From: Methylococcaceae bacterium
Lineage (GTDB): Bacteria; Pseudomonadota; Gammaproteobacteria; Methylococcales; Methylomonadaceae
Assembly: GCA_013140705.1 (NCBI GenBank)
Contig: JABFSH010000024.1
Location: forward strand, 1-42,251
DNA: 42,251 nt
Reading direction: 5' to 3'
Part shown: positions 1 to 7,577 of the stretch, in pieces
Numbering within the stretch: position 1 is the stretch's first letter
How the letters are laid out: each line of letters starts with the position of its first letter
The notes under the pieces: generated by a model
Database searches by the model: none
What the model was told of the DNA's origin: nothing
What the model saw: the letters and a program-made list of their open reading frames with translations, nothing else
Made by a program: the position numbers and the translations under genes

Positions 1-122
1 AATTAGATGGCACTACAAAGAGTGTCAAAAAATGACCATTGATTTTAAAGGAGTTTTTCGAAACAAAAGCCGCGTGCAACAAAAATTCAATGACTTAGAG
101 AGACTGGAGTCACGAAGATGGG

Positions 123-1106
123 TTAAATTAATCCTGGCCGGGTGGCTTTTGCCAAACGGTCATTGATGGCTGACCAGGCATCGGATACCGGAGGTTGTTC
201 CACCAGAATAATATCCAGGTTTAATCGATCCAGCTCGCGCAAGGCTGCGTATATCTGTTGAGCATAAGCATCAGCCTGCTGCGGCATGGTAATGATCTGA
301 ATGGCTGCTTGTGTATTGATGCGCTGCTTATAAGCAATAACGCCAACACTTTTGTGATGTTTTATATTGTCGAGAACAATCTGGTCAAGATCCCCAGCCT
401 TGCAAAGCAGGGTAAGCGTCATTGGCGCATAGTGAACCGCCATCATTCCGGGTGCGCGCACGCTTGAATCAGGGCGATGCGTCATCAATTCGACTTGTAA
501 AAACGCTTCTATCGTCTGTTGGCTAATCTGGCCGGGTCTGAGTAATACAGGCTTGTCAGTGCTGAAATCGACTATGGTTGATTCCACGCCCACCTGACAA
601 GCGCCACCGTCCAGAATGAGATCAACCGCATCACCCAGTTCATCTTCGACATGCTGAGCCTGTGTTGGGCTGATGCGGCAATAACGATTGGCTGAAGGTG
701 CGGCGACGCCGCCGCCAAAGGCGTTCAAAAGACGCAAGGCTACCGGATGATTGGGCATGCGAATGGCGACCGTCTGTTGACCGCCTGTCACTTCCATCGG
801 AACTTCCGGCTTTTTGTTCAGGATGAGCGCCAGTGGCCCCGGCCAGAATTTTGCGGTCAGGCGTTTGGCATCATCCGGGATGTTTCGCGCCCAGTTAGCC
901 AGATGGTCGGCATGGGGAATATGGACAATCAGCGGGTGATCAGACGGGCGGCCTTTCGCTTCAAAAATTCGCTTGATTGCTTCCGGATTGGACGCGTCTG
1001 CACCCAAGCCATAGACGGTTTCGGTGGGGAAGGCGACCAAGCGGCCTTGTTTCAACAAAGCGGCCGCGCGTGCGATGTTCTTTTCATCTGCAATGACTGG
1101 GGGCAT
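123..1106 (-). CDS. tsaC2: Threonylcarbamoyl-AMP synthase, Sua5 type
   Basis: Makes threonylcarbamoyl-AMP from threonine, bicarbonate and ATP, the first step of the cytoplasmic t6A37 tRNA modification pathway. The 327-residue length fits the long two-domain Sua5 form rather than the roughly 190-residue TsaC form. The N-terminal YrdC domain carries PTETVYGLG near residue 28, then KGRPSDHPLIVHI, FWPGPLALIL and APSANR. A C-terminal Sua5 domain follows from about residue 215, after the RAPGMMAVHYAP linker. The start lies 22 bp after the pycB stop on the same strand, so it is probably the last gene of a pycA-pycB-tsaC2 transcript. Family assignment is firm; the operon is inferred from spacing. Confidence 0.95.
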   Translation of the reverse strand: MPPVIADEKNIARAAALLKQGRLVAFPTETVYGLGADASNPEAIKRIFEAKGRPSDHPLIVHIPHADHLANWARNIPDDAKRLTAKFWPGPLALILNKKPEVPMEVTGGQQTVAIRMPNHPVALRLLNAFGGGVAAPSANRYCRISPTQAQHVEDELGDAVDLILDGGACQVGVESTIVDFSTDKPVLLRPGQISQQTIEAFLQVELMTHRPDSSVRAPGMMAVHYAPMTLTLLCKAGDLDQIVLDNIKHHKSVGVIAYKQRINTQAAIQIITMPQQADAYAQQIYAALRELDRLNLDIILVEQPPVSDAWSAINDRLAKATRPGLI

Positions 1107-1128
1107 TAGTATTGACAGCGCAAAAGTT

Positions 1129-2979
1129 TTACTGAGTGTCAGCGGTAATTTCGATCAAGACTTCGTCCGGATTGGCTGGTTCGCCTTTGACTACATGCAC
1201 TGCTTTGACAATTCCCGTGATGGGTGCGGTAATTTCCGTTTCCATTTTCATGGCTTCGGTAATTAACACGGCTTCACCCGCCTGAACCTGTTGCCCGACT
1301 TTAACCAAAACTTCCAGGATGTTACAGGGCATGCCGACAAAGACATCGCCTTCTGTACTGGGACGGGGCCGCTTGCTGGCAATGTTGCTCTTTACTGCGC
1401 CTTGAGTGCCGCCATCCAGCACCATTTCATCCAGGGTTTCGACGACAATTTCCTCGGCAACACCATCCACCATGAAATAAAAGTGCCGTAACATCTGATT
1501 TTTAGGACCGGCACCGGTCACCTTGACATGGTAGGATTCACCATGAAGGGCCACTTTAAATTCCGTTGGCGCCTTTTTAACCGAGTTGTCGGTGACAGAT
1601 TCCAGTTCCAGGGCCTCGGGAACCAGTGTATCGGTAGCTCGCTGCTGAAGGAATTTTTTGCCCACATCCGGGAACATCGCATAACTGAGCACGTCTTCGT
1701 CGTTGAGTGCCAGGGGACCAATTTCCATGCGCAGGTTTTCAAATTCCGGTTTCAGTAGGTCAGCCGGTCGGCAATCAATCAGATCTTCTGTACCGACGGC
1801 CCGTGTTTGTAAAGCCTCGTTTACTTGGGCTGGCGCTTTGCCATAGCCGCCCTGTAGGTAGCGTTTTACTTCATTGGTAATGGTGTCGTAACGTTTGCCG
1901 GTCAGTACGTTTAATACGGCCTGTGTCCCCACAATCTGGGATGTTGGTGTCACCAGTGGCGGATAGCCCAGGTCTTTCCTTACTTCCGGTATTTCCTTAT
2001 AGACTTCAGCTATGCGGTCCAGCGCATTGCGCTCACGCAGCTGGTTAGCCAGATTGGAAATCATGCCGCCAGGCACCTGAAAAATATGAACTTGCGTATC
2101 AATGCCGGTAAACTCACTTTCAAAACGGCGATATTTCTTGCGAATACCCGCAAAATAGCTGTTGACAGCCTGCAGTTTATCAAGGTCTAGGCCGGTATCA
2201 TACGGCGTATTTTTTAACGCAGTCACCAGACTTTCGGTAGGTGGGTGGCTGGTTCCGCCAGCCCAGGAAGACAAGGCGGTATCCACATGCTGGCAACCCG
2301 CTTCGATGGCTTTCAATTGGCACATTTCCGCTAAACCCGAGGTTGCATGTGAATGCAAATGCAGTGGCAGATCAACCGCATCCTTCAAGGCCTTAACCAA
2401 TTCACTGGTGGCATAAGGGGTCAACAATCCCGCCATATCTTTGATGGCAATCGAATCACAGCCCAGTTGCGCCAGGCCTTTGCCAAGCGCCACAAAACTG
2501 GCGACATCATGAACCGGACTGGTGGTATAACAAATCGTCCCCTGGGCGTGCTTGCCGGTTGCTTTGGCAGCTTCGATGGCGGTGGTTAAATTACGAATAT
2601 CATTCAAGGCATCGAAAATACGAAAGACATCAATGCCATTTTTGCCCGCCCGGTGAATAAAAGCGCGCACAACATCGTCCGAATAATGTCGATAACCCAA
2701 GAGATTCTGGCCTCGCAACAGCATTTGCAAGCGGGTTTTGGGTAAAGCGGTTTTTAGCTGGCTCAGACGTTCCCACGGATCTTCTTTCAAAAATCGCAAA
2801 CAGGCATCAAACGTAGCCCCGCCCCAGCATTCCAGGGACCAATAGCCTATGTCGTCAAGCATCGCACAAGCCGGTAGCATATCTTCCGTTCGCAAGCGCG
2901 TGGCAATTAAGGATTGGTGCGCATCGCGCAAAATGACGTCAGTGAGGTAAACTGTTTGCATCGGTTTTTCCTGTGTCAC
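1129..2979 (-). CDS. pycB: Pyruvate carboxylase subunit B (OadA-like, biotinylated)
   Basis: Carboxyltransferase and biotin-carrier subunit (616 aa) that moves CO2 from biotin to pyruvate, giving oxaloacetate. It starts with an HMGL-like TIM barrel (TDVILRDAHQS near residue 11), has a PYC/OADA middle domain, and ends in a biotinyl domain with ITEAMKMETEI, where the central Lys is biotinylated. Alone it resembles the alpha subunit of Na+-pumping oxaloacetate decarboxylase. No oadB or oadG is adjacent and a biotin carboxylase gene overlaps it by 4 bp, so an anaplerotic two-subunit pyruvate carboxylase is the better reading. The start overlaps the pycA stop. Confidence 0.93.
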   Translation of the reverse strand: MTQEKPMQTVYLTDVILRDAHQSLIATRLRTEDMLPACAMLDDIGYWSLECWGGATFDACLRFLKEDPWERLSQLKTALPKTRLQMLLRGQNLLGYRHYSDDVVRAFIHRAGKNGIDVFRIFDALNDIRNLTTAIEAAKATGKHAQGTICYTTSPVHDVASFVALGKGLAQLGCDSIAIKDMAGLLTPYATSELVKALKDAVDLPLHLHSHATSGLAEMCQLKAIEAGCQHVDTALSSWAGGTSHPPTESLVTALKNTPYDTGLDLDKLQAVNSYFAGIRKKYRRFESEFTGIDTQVHIFQVPGGMISNLANQLRERNALDRIAEVYKEIPEVRKDLGYPPLVTPTSQIVGTQAVLNVLTGKRYDTITNEVKRYLQGGYGKAPAQVNEALQTRAVGTEDLIDCRPADLLKPEFENLRMEIGPLALNDEDVLSYAMFPDVGKKFLQQRATDTLVPEALELESVTDNSVKKAPTEFKVALHGESYHVKVTGAGPKNQMLRHFYFMVDGVAEEIVVETLDEMVLDGGTQGAVKSNIASKRPRPSTEGDVFVGMPCNILEVLVKVGQQVQAGEAVLITEAMKMETEITAPITGIVKAVHVVKGEPANPDEVLIEITADTQ

Positions 2980-4394
2980 AAACCGGTATGGGCGGCCATG
3001 GCTGCAGCAATGACGCTTGCCAAAATTTCCGGTCTGGGTTTATTCGAATAATTGATGAGTTCGGGATACTTGTCGACAAAACCGGTATTAAAACAAGCAG
3101 CGCGAAATTCAGGGTGTTTGAGAATTTCCAGATAATACGGTATCGTCGTTTTAATGCCAAATAAGCCCATATCCCGTAAAGCACGTTCGCCCCGTTTGAT
3201 GGTGTCTTCCCAGGTGTGTGCGCTGACGATCACCTTGGCTAGCATCGAGTCGTAAAAGGGCGGGATATCGTAGCCGGTATAAATGGCGGTATCGGTTCGC
3301 ACCCCAGGGCCACCAGGCGCATAATAACGAGTTATCCGGCCGAAACTGGGCAGAAAGCTGTTTTGCGGGTCTTCGGCATTGACCCGGAATTGAATGGCAA
3401 AACCGCGCTTGACGATTTCTTCCTGCTTAAACCGCAAGGGCAGGCCGGCGGCAATCCGAATTTGCTCTTCGACAATATCGACACCGGTCACCGTTTCGGT
3501 AATGGTATGCTCGACTTGTACCCGGGTATTCATTTCCATAAAATAGAAACGGTCTTTGTCATCAAGCAGGAATTCAACGGTTCCGGCATTGGTATATCCC
3601 ACGGACTTGGCAGCAATGACAGACAATCCGCCGATGTATTGCCGCTGTGCTTCATCTAATTGCGGTGATGGCGCAATTTCAATCAATTTCTGGTTGCGGC
3701 GTTGAATGGAACAGTCGCGCTCGTAAAGGTGGATGCATCGGCCATGCTGATCTGCCAGTACCTGCACTTCAATATGGCGGGGATTAACGATGCATTTTTC
3801 CAGAAACACCTCGGCGCTTCCAAAGGCTTTGGTCGCTTCGGAGATGACACGTGGATAGTTTCGTTGTAATTCATCGGCGCTATCGCAACGGCGAATGCCC
3901 CGTCCGCCACCCCCGGATGTGGCTTTGAGCATGACGGGATAACCGATTTGTTCTGCGGCAGCCAGGGCTTGTTCGATGTTGTCGAGATTGCCATCCGACC
4001 CGGGCGTTACAGGAATTCCTGCCGCTTTCATCGCGGTTCGGGCTTCGGTTTTATCACCCATACGGCGGATGACCTGTTCATCCGGGCCGATGAAAATAAT
4101 GCCCCGCTCCTGACAGGCTTTGGCAAACTGGGCATTTTCGGAGAGGAAGCCATAGCCGGGATGAATAGCGTCACAGCCAGTAGTTGCCGCTAAATTAACA
4201 AGTCCGTAGATATTCAGATAGCCAGCCAGCGGTTCGCTGCCAATACAATAAGATTCGTCGGCTTTTTTTACATGCAGGGCAAAACGATCCGCTTCCGAAT
4301 AAATAGCAACCGAACGTATGCCCATTTCAGCGCAGGCACGGATGATTCTGACAGCAATTTCGCCACGATTGGCGACTAGAATTTTACGTAGCAT
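2976..4394 (-). CDS. pycA: Pyruvate carboxylase subunit A (biotin carboxylase)
   Basis: ATP-dependent biotin carboxylase (472 aa from the chosen start) that charges the biotin of PycB with bicarbonate. It opens with RKILVANRGEIAVRIIRA, has the ATP-grasp glycine loop KATSGGGGRGIR and the active-site block MEMNTRVQVEHTITE. The frame can be extended upstream to a TTG at 4412, but the ATG at 4394 gives the usual family N-terminus (MLRKILVANRGE). No strong Shine-Dalgarno sequence precedes either start. It is the first gene of the pycA-pycB pair. An AccC role in acetyl-CoA carboxylase cannot be excluded by sequence, but the pairing with pycB argues against it. Confidence 0.92.
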   Translation of the reverse strand: MLRKILVANRGEIAVRIIRACAEMGIRSVAIYSEADRFALHVKKADESYCIGSEPLAGYLNIYGLVNLAATTGCDAIHPGYGFLSENAQFAKACQERGIIFIGPDEQVIRRMGDKTEARTAMKAAGIPVTPGSDGNLDNIEQALAAAEQIGYPVMLKATSGGGGRGIRRCDSADELQRNYPRVISEATKAFGSAEVFLEKCIVNPRHIEVQVLADQHGRCIHLYERDCSIQRRNQKLIEIAPSPQLDEAQRQYIGGLSVIAAKSVGYTNAGTVEFLLDDKDRFYFMEMNTRVQVEHTITETVTGVDIVEEQIRIAAGLPLRFKQEEIVKRGFAIQFRVNAEDPQNSFLPSFGRITRYYAPGGPGVRTDTAIYTGYDIPPFYDSMLAKVIVSAHTWEDTIKRGERALRDMGLFGIKTTIPYYLEILKHPEFRAACFNTGFVDKYPELINYSNKPRPEILASVIAAAMAAHTGL

Positions 4395-4652
4395 TGATTT
4401 TTCGTTACTCAAAAAACAGGCTGATAATCTAAAATAAGAACCACAAGCGGCTGGTAGTTATTATAAGTTAATGGTTCCGGATAAGCGCTTTTTATCGTAT
4501 GCAATTTTATTGTTCAAGATTTGCCAGGATTTGTAAATACGTCAATTACCCCCAGGCTGAACTTGGTATCACTCCCTCAGACAGGTTTCGTTTTAATGCC
4601 ATTCAATATTCAATGGGTAGATCACTGCAAGGGAACTGAAGAGATCAGCAAA

Positions 4653-5087
4653 ATGGTTACGCCAGCAGGAAAACTGGTATTGTATAGCCGATCCGGCGTC
4701 ATCTATAAAACAGACTGGGAACTGGACGATAGACGGCTACAACTCGATGAGCAATGCCTGACCTGGGAGGATTATGGCTCAACGGGGGACAGTATTATCT
4801 TTGTCAAACTGTTAAGGCAAGGAACGCCGTTCAGAAATCGGGTTTGGGTTCAGCTTTCTAAAATCCCTTTTGGCGAAACTATAACCTATTCTGCACTCGC
4901 ACTTAAAATCGGATCGGCGGCGCGAGCAGTCGGCAATGCCTGTCGGGATAATCCTTTTCCATTGTTGATACCCTGTCATCGGGTTGTGTCAGTTTCTGGA
5001 ATCGGCGGTTACAGTGGGCAAACCGAGGGAGATTTTATGGCGATTAAACGTAAACTGTTGGCATTTGAATCGACGTTCAAACAATGA
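4653..5087 (+). CDS. ogt: Methylated-DNA--protein-cysteine methyltransferase
   Basis: Suicide repair protein that moves the alkyl group of O6-methylguanine to its own cysteine. The C-terminal MGMT domain has IPFGETITYSALA, the helix-turn-helix region SAARAVGNACRDNPFP and the active site IPCHRVV, with the acceptor Cys. The N-terminal part is short and poorly conserved. The frame is open back to a TTG at 4521, with ATGs at 4596 and 4653. I chose 4653 because an AAGAG lies about 9 bases upstream and the 144-residue product keeps the whole catalytic domain; 4596 remains possible. It overlaps xerD by ATGA. Confidence 0.85.
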   Translation: MVTPAGKLVLYSRSGVIYKTDWELDDRRLQLDEQCLTWEDYGSTGDSIIFVKLLRQGTPFRNRVWVQLSKIPFGETITYSALALKIGSAARAVGNACRDNPFPLLIPCHRVVSVSGIGGYSGQTEGDFMAIKRKLLAFESTFKQ

Positions 5088-5968
5088 ATTCGGCGACCCT
5101 GATTGAACAATTTATCGATGCACTCTGGGTCGAGCATGGTTTGAGCGAAAATACACTGTCAGCGTATAGTAGTGATTTGCGGATTTTTGCTAAATGGCTG
5201 GTCGACAAAAGTTTGCTGGAGGTTGATGGCGGTCTGTTGTCAAAATTTTTGGCGAGCCGATTTCATGAAGGCATTGGCAGTCGGTCGTCTGCCCGGATTT
5301 TGTCCAGTCTGCGCCGCTTCTATGGTTATTATCTGAGAGAAAATCAGATTGGCATAGACCCAACGGCGTTGATCGAAGCGCCGCAAATCGGCAGGCCTCT
5401 ACCGGACACACTGTCCGAGCAGGATGTTGAATTACTGCTGGCTGCTCCTGTAGTGACGCATGTGCTGGGCCTCAGGGATAAGACCATGCTGGAAATGCTG
5501 TATGCGACCGGTCTTAGGGTATCGGAACTGGTTAATTTAAAATTTGAACAGATCAGTTTTCGGCAAGGCGTGGTTAGAATTATCGGTAAAGGCAACAAAG
5601 AGCGTTTGGTGCCGGTTGGTGAAGAAGCCATGAGCTGGCTGGAAACTTATATGAATGATGCCCGGAAAACGCTGTTGGGCGAACATCAATGCGATTATTT
5701 ATTTGTGACCAGTCGTAAGGATGCCATGACCCGTCAAGCCTTCTGGCATATTATCAAACGCTATGCCAAAAAGGCCGGCATTAAAAAGTCATTGTCGCCG
5801 CATACTTTAAGGCATGCCTTCGCTACCCATTTGCTAAATCACGGCGCTGATTTACGGGTGGTGCAATTATTACTGGGCCATGCCGATTTATCGACGACAC
5901 AAATTTATACGCATATTGCCCGCGAGCGTTTAAAAGAACTTCATTCAAAATTTCATCCTAGAGGATAA
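5084..5968 (+). CDS. xerD: Tyrosine recombinase XerD
   Basis: Site-specific recombinase that, with XerC and FtsK, resolves chromosome dimers at dif. The 294-residue length is typical. The N-terminal SAM-like core-binding domain covers about residues 1-85. The catalytic domain shows the first Arg in ATGLRVSELVNL, the Lys in RIIGKGNKERLVP, and HTLRHAFATHLL and LLGHADLSTTQIYTHI, which give the remaining His/Arg/His/Tyr residues. It is coupled to the upstream ogt gene by an ATGA overlap and lies 5 bp before lpxA. XerD is preferred over XerC from overall similarity (LSEQDVELLL, HTLRHAFATHLLNHGADLR); this is not certain. Confidence 0.9.
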   Translation: MNSATLIEQFIDALWVEHGLSENTLSAYSSDLRIFAKWLVDKSLLEVDGGLLSKFLASRFHEGIGSRSSARILSSLRRFYGYYLRENQIGIDPTALIEAPQIGRPLPDTLSEQDVELLLAAPVVTHVLGLRDKTMLEMLYATGLRVSELVNLKFEQISFRQGVVRIIGKGNKERLVPVGEEAMSWLETYMNDARKTLLGEHQCDYLFVTSRKDAMTRQAFWHIIKRYAKKAGIKKSLSPHTLRHAFATHLLNHGADLRVVQLLLGHADLSTTQIYTHIARERLKELHSKFHPRG

Positions 5969-5973
5969 GCGAG

Positions 5974-6777
5974 ATGGCACAAACTATTCACCCGACGGCT
6001 TGCATAGCACCGGATGTTTCATTAAGCGACGACATTGCGGTAGGGCCTTTCGCGGTCATTGAATCGGGCGCTGTGATAGGCGACAACTGTCAGATAGGTG
6101 CGCATGCTGTCGTGCATGGCCATGTCAGAATGGGGAGCGGCAATATTTTACATCCGCATGCGGTATTAGGCGGGTTGCCACAAGATACCGGTTTTAAGCC
6201 GGAAACCGAAACATGGTTGATGATTGGCGATAATAATGTCTTTAGAGAAGGTTTTACAGCGCATCGGGCATCGAAGGAGAATGCCAAGACACTAATCGGC
6301 TCGGGCTGTTATTTTATGAATAACAGTCATGTCGCACACGATTGCAGTATTGGAAATAATACGATTTTTGCCAATAATGTCGCTATTGGTGGCCACGTTG
6401 AAGTGGGTGATCGCGTGTTTATGGGGGGCGCTGTGGTCGTGCATCAGTTTTGCAGGGTGGGTTCATTTGCCATTGTTCAAGGCACTACGGGCCTTAACAA
6501 GGATGTCATTCCTTTTATGTTGATTGGTGGTCGGCCAGCCAAACATTATCGCTTGAATACCGTTGGGATAAAGCGTGCCGGTATAACCGGAGAGCGTTAT
6601 AGCGTGCTTTCAGCTGCTTTCCGATTGTTAAAAAACAAGCAGGCATTGTCAGGCCTGGAAGAAACAGCGGAGTTATTGTTGCTGACAGAGTGGCTGGCGG
6701 TTAAGTCCAAACGCGGTTTGCATGGTTTTATCGATATAGGCCGCAACAAGGAAAAATATGAGCCAGATGCTGGCTAA
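5974..6777 (+). CDS. lpxA: LpxA-type UDP-GlcNAc O-acyltransferase, divergent solitary copy
   Basis: Left-handed beta-helix acyltransferase of the LpxA family (267 aa), which in its classical form adds a 3-hydroxyacyl chain from ACP to UDP-GlcNAc in lipid A synthesis. Hexapeptide repeats run from about residue 8 to 190. Conserved elements include LGGLPQDTGFK, the catalytic-His block EGFTAHRASKENA, NNSHVAHDCSIGN and VVHQFCRVGS. The C-terminal helical part is shorter and less basic than the classical one, and FTAHRAS differs from the usual VTIHRGT. It is not in the usual lpxD-fabZ-lpxA-lpxB cluster but follows xerD by 5 bp, preceded by GAGG. It may be a second paralogue with altered acyl or sugar specificity. 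Confidence 0.85.
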   Translation: MAQTIHPTACIAPDVSLSDDIAVGPFAVIESGAVIGDNCQIGAHAVVHGHVRMGSGNILHPHAVLGGLPQDTGFKPETETWLMIGDNNVFREGFTAHRASKENAKTLIGSGCYFMNNSHVAHDCSIGNNTIFANNVAIGGHVEVGDRVFMGGAVVVHQFCRVGSFAIVQGTTGLNKDVIPFMLIGGRPAKHYRLNTVGIKRAGITGERYSVLSAAFRLLKNKQALSGLEETAELLLLTEWLAVKSKRGLHGFIDIGRNKEKYEPDAG

Positions 6778-6782
6778 ACAGG

Positions 6783-6888
6783 TTTGGCATGAGAGCCAAA
6801 TAAAAGGTGTTTGAGGATATTTCATTCCTGATAGCCTGGAAACAGGCTATCAGGAAAGGTTCATTCAGATTTCAGGCAAAGGCCTGAA
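6783..6888. terminator. Three consecutive hairpins after lpxA
   Basis: Three stem-loops lie between the convergent lpxA and the Cys/His-rich gene. Hairpin 1: 6783-6800, 6-bp stem TTTGGC/GCCAAA. Hairpin 2: 6827-6854, a perfect 12-bp stem CCTGATAGCCTG/CAGGCTATCAGG closed by a GAAA (GNRA) tetraloop. Hairpin 3: 6871-6888, 7-bp stem TTCAGGC/GCCTGAA. None is followed by a long T tract, so factor-independent termination is not certain. They could instead protect the lpxA mRNA end or be a dispersed palindromic repeat. Confidence 0.6.
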
Positions 6889-6918
6889 TTGATTGTATGC
6901 TATTGGTATAGGGAAATC

Positions 6919-7305
6919 TTAAACTTCGCAACGCTGAGTCGTTCCACAGCAGTCTGCCATGTTGCCGCCGTGTTTTTCGCAGTGATCTTTGCTGCAATTA
7001 TGAGCGGCTGCGCCCTCATGCTTTGAGCAACTGGCTGTAGTGCAGCTTTTTGCGGCGGCGGCCAAGTGTTTGTCGCAGTGCGGTGTATCACAGGCGGCAG
7101 CTCTGGCCGCATTATTCGGGGCACAATGTTTTGCACAAGCCTGGTCTTTTTCACCGGGGTGCATGGCGCAATGTTTCGCACAATCATGGGTGGCGTCAGT
7201 TTTGTGTATGTCGCAGTGATTTGGTTTGCTTTGGTCGGCAAACGCATTTGTAACTACAAGTGAAAATGACAATGCGATTGTCAGAAGCAGGTATTTTATT
7301 TTCAT
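6919..7305 (-). CDS. Exported Cys/His-repeat protein, putative metal binder
   Basis: I do not recognise a named family. The 128-residue product has a signal peptide with probable cleavage after AFA at residue 23. The remaining 105 residues contain 14 Cys and 12 His. Two 15-residue units begin CAKHC at residues 42 and 57. Three 16-residue units follow, each starting C-x4-C-x-K-H, at residues 72, 88 and 104. This layout suggests periplasmic binding of a soft metal such as copper or zinc, or disulfide-rich packing; the metal is inference. A good Shine-Dalgarno sequence (GGAGG) precedes the ATG, and a near-consensus promoter next to a perfect palindrome lies upstream, so expression is probably strong and controlled. 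Confidence 0.8.
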   Translation of the reverse strand: MKIKYLLLTIALSFSLVVTNAFADQSKPNHCDIHKTDATHDCAKHCAMHPGEKDQACAKHCAPNNAARAAACDTPHCDKHLAAAAKSCTTASCSKHEGAAAHNCSKDHCEKHGGNMADCCGTTQRCEV

Positions 7306-7336
7306 TTCTATATCCTCCAGGGTTATCGGAATTTAA

Positions 7337-7365
7337 AGTATAGGATTCAAAAAATGAGATGTCAA
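7337..7365 (-). promoter_or_regulatory. Sigma-70-type promoter of the Cys/His-repeat gene
   Basis: Reading the minus strand, TTGACA (7365-7360) is a perfect -35 box, followed by exactly 17 bases and TATACT (7342-7337) as the -10 box. The predicted start is near 7330, about 25 bases before the ATG, and the GGAGG ribosome site lies in between. The -35 box touches the adjacent palindrome. Confidence 0.75.
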
Positions 7366-7396
7366 ATTAAACTGTGTTATTTAACACAGTTTAATT
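7365..7396. promoter_or_regulatory. Perfect 15-bp-arm inverted repeat, likely operator
   Basis: Arms AATTAAACTGTGTTA (7365-7379) and its exact reverse complement (7382-7396) are separated by TT. The repeat lies immediately upstream of, and overlaps by one base, the -35 box of the Cys/His-repeat gene. That is where a dimeric regulator would act. The regulator is unknown. A cruciform or 3' hairpin is less likely, because neither flanking gene ends here. Confidence 0.6.
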
Positions 7397-7552
7397 ATTG
7401 CAATGTGGGTTCCTTGTGTGTGAACAAGAGCTCATGATCTTGGAATAAGCATTTGATCCACGAAAAACGTGAAAATTAACAAAGAGATACAAAAATGCGG
7501 CAATCGCCTGTGCCAGGCCCTTGTCTTCGCCACCGCCGGTGCCAGCGTACAT
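7391..7552 (-). CDS. Possible small ORF, 53 aa, unrecognised
   Basis: The minus-strand frame from ATG at 7552 to TAA at 7391 encodes 53 residues beginning MYAGTGGGEDKGLAQAIAAF, with a short hydrophobic middle and a polar Cys/His/Asn tail. The first half lies in noticeably GC-rich DNA (about 7496-7560) compared with the AT-rich flanks. No ribosome site is evident, and the stop falls inside the palindrome at 7365-7396. It lies 25 bp after the GGDEF-EAL stop. It may be a chance frame or the remnant of a larger gene. Confidence 0.2.
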   Translation of the reverse strand: MYAGTGGGEDKGLAQAIAAFLYLFVNFHVFRGSNAYSKIMSSCSHTRNPHCNN

Positions 7553-7577
7553 TATCGGGGGGAATACCTGAGAGGTC

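Noticed and set aside
1129-4394. Na+-pumping oxaloacetate decarboxylase operon
   Set aside because: No beta or gamma membrane subunit gene is present, and a biotin carboxylase gene overlaps the alpha-like gene, so pyruvate carboxylase fits better.
5084-5968. Integrase of a mobile element
   Set aside because: The length, motifs and coupling to housekeeping genes indicate chromosomal XerD; no attachment site, tRNA or cargo genes are nearby.
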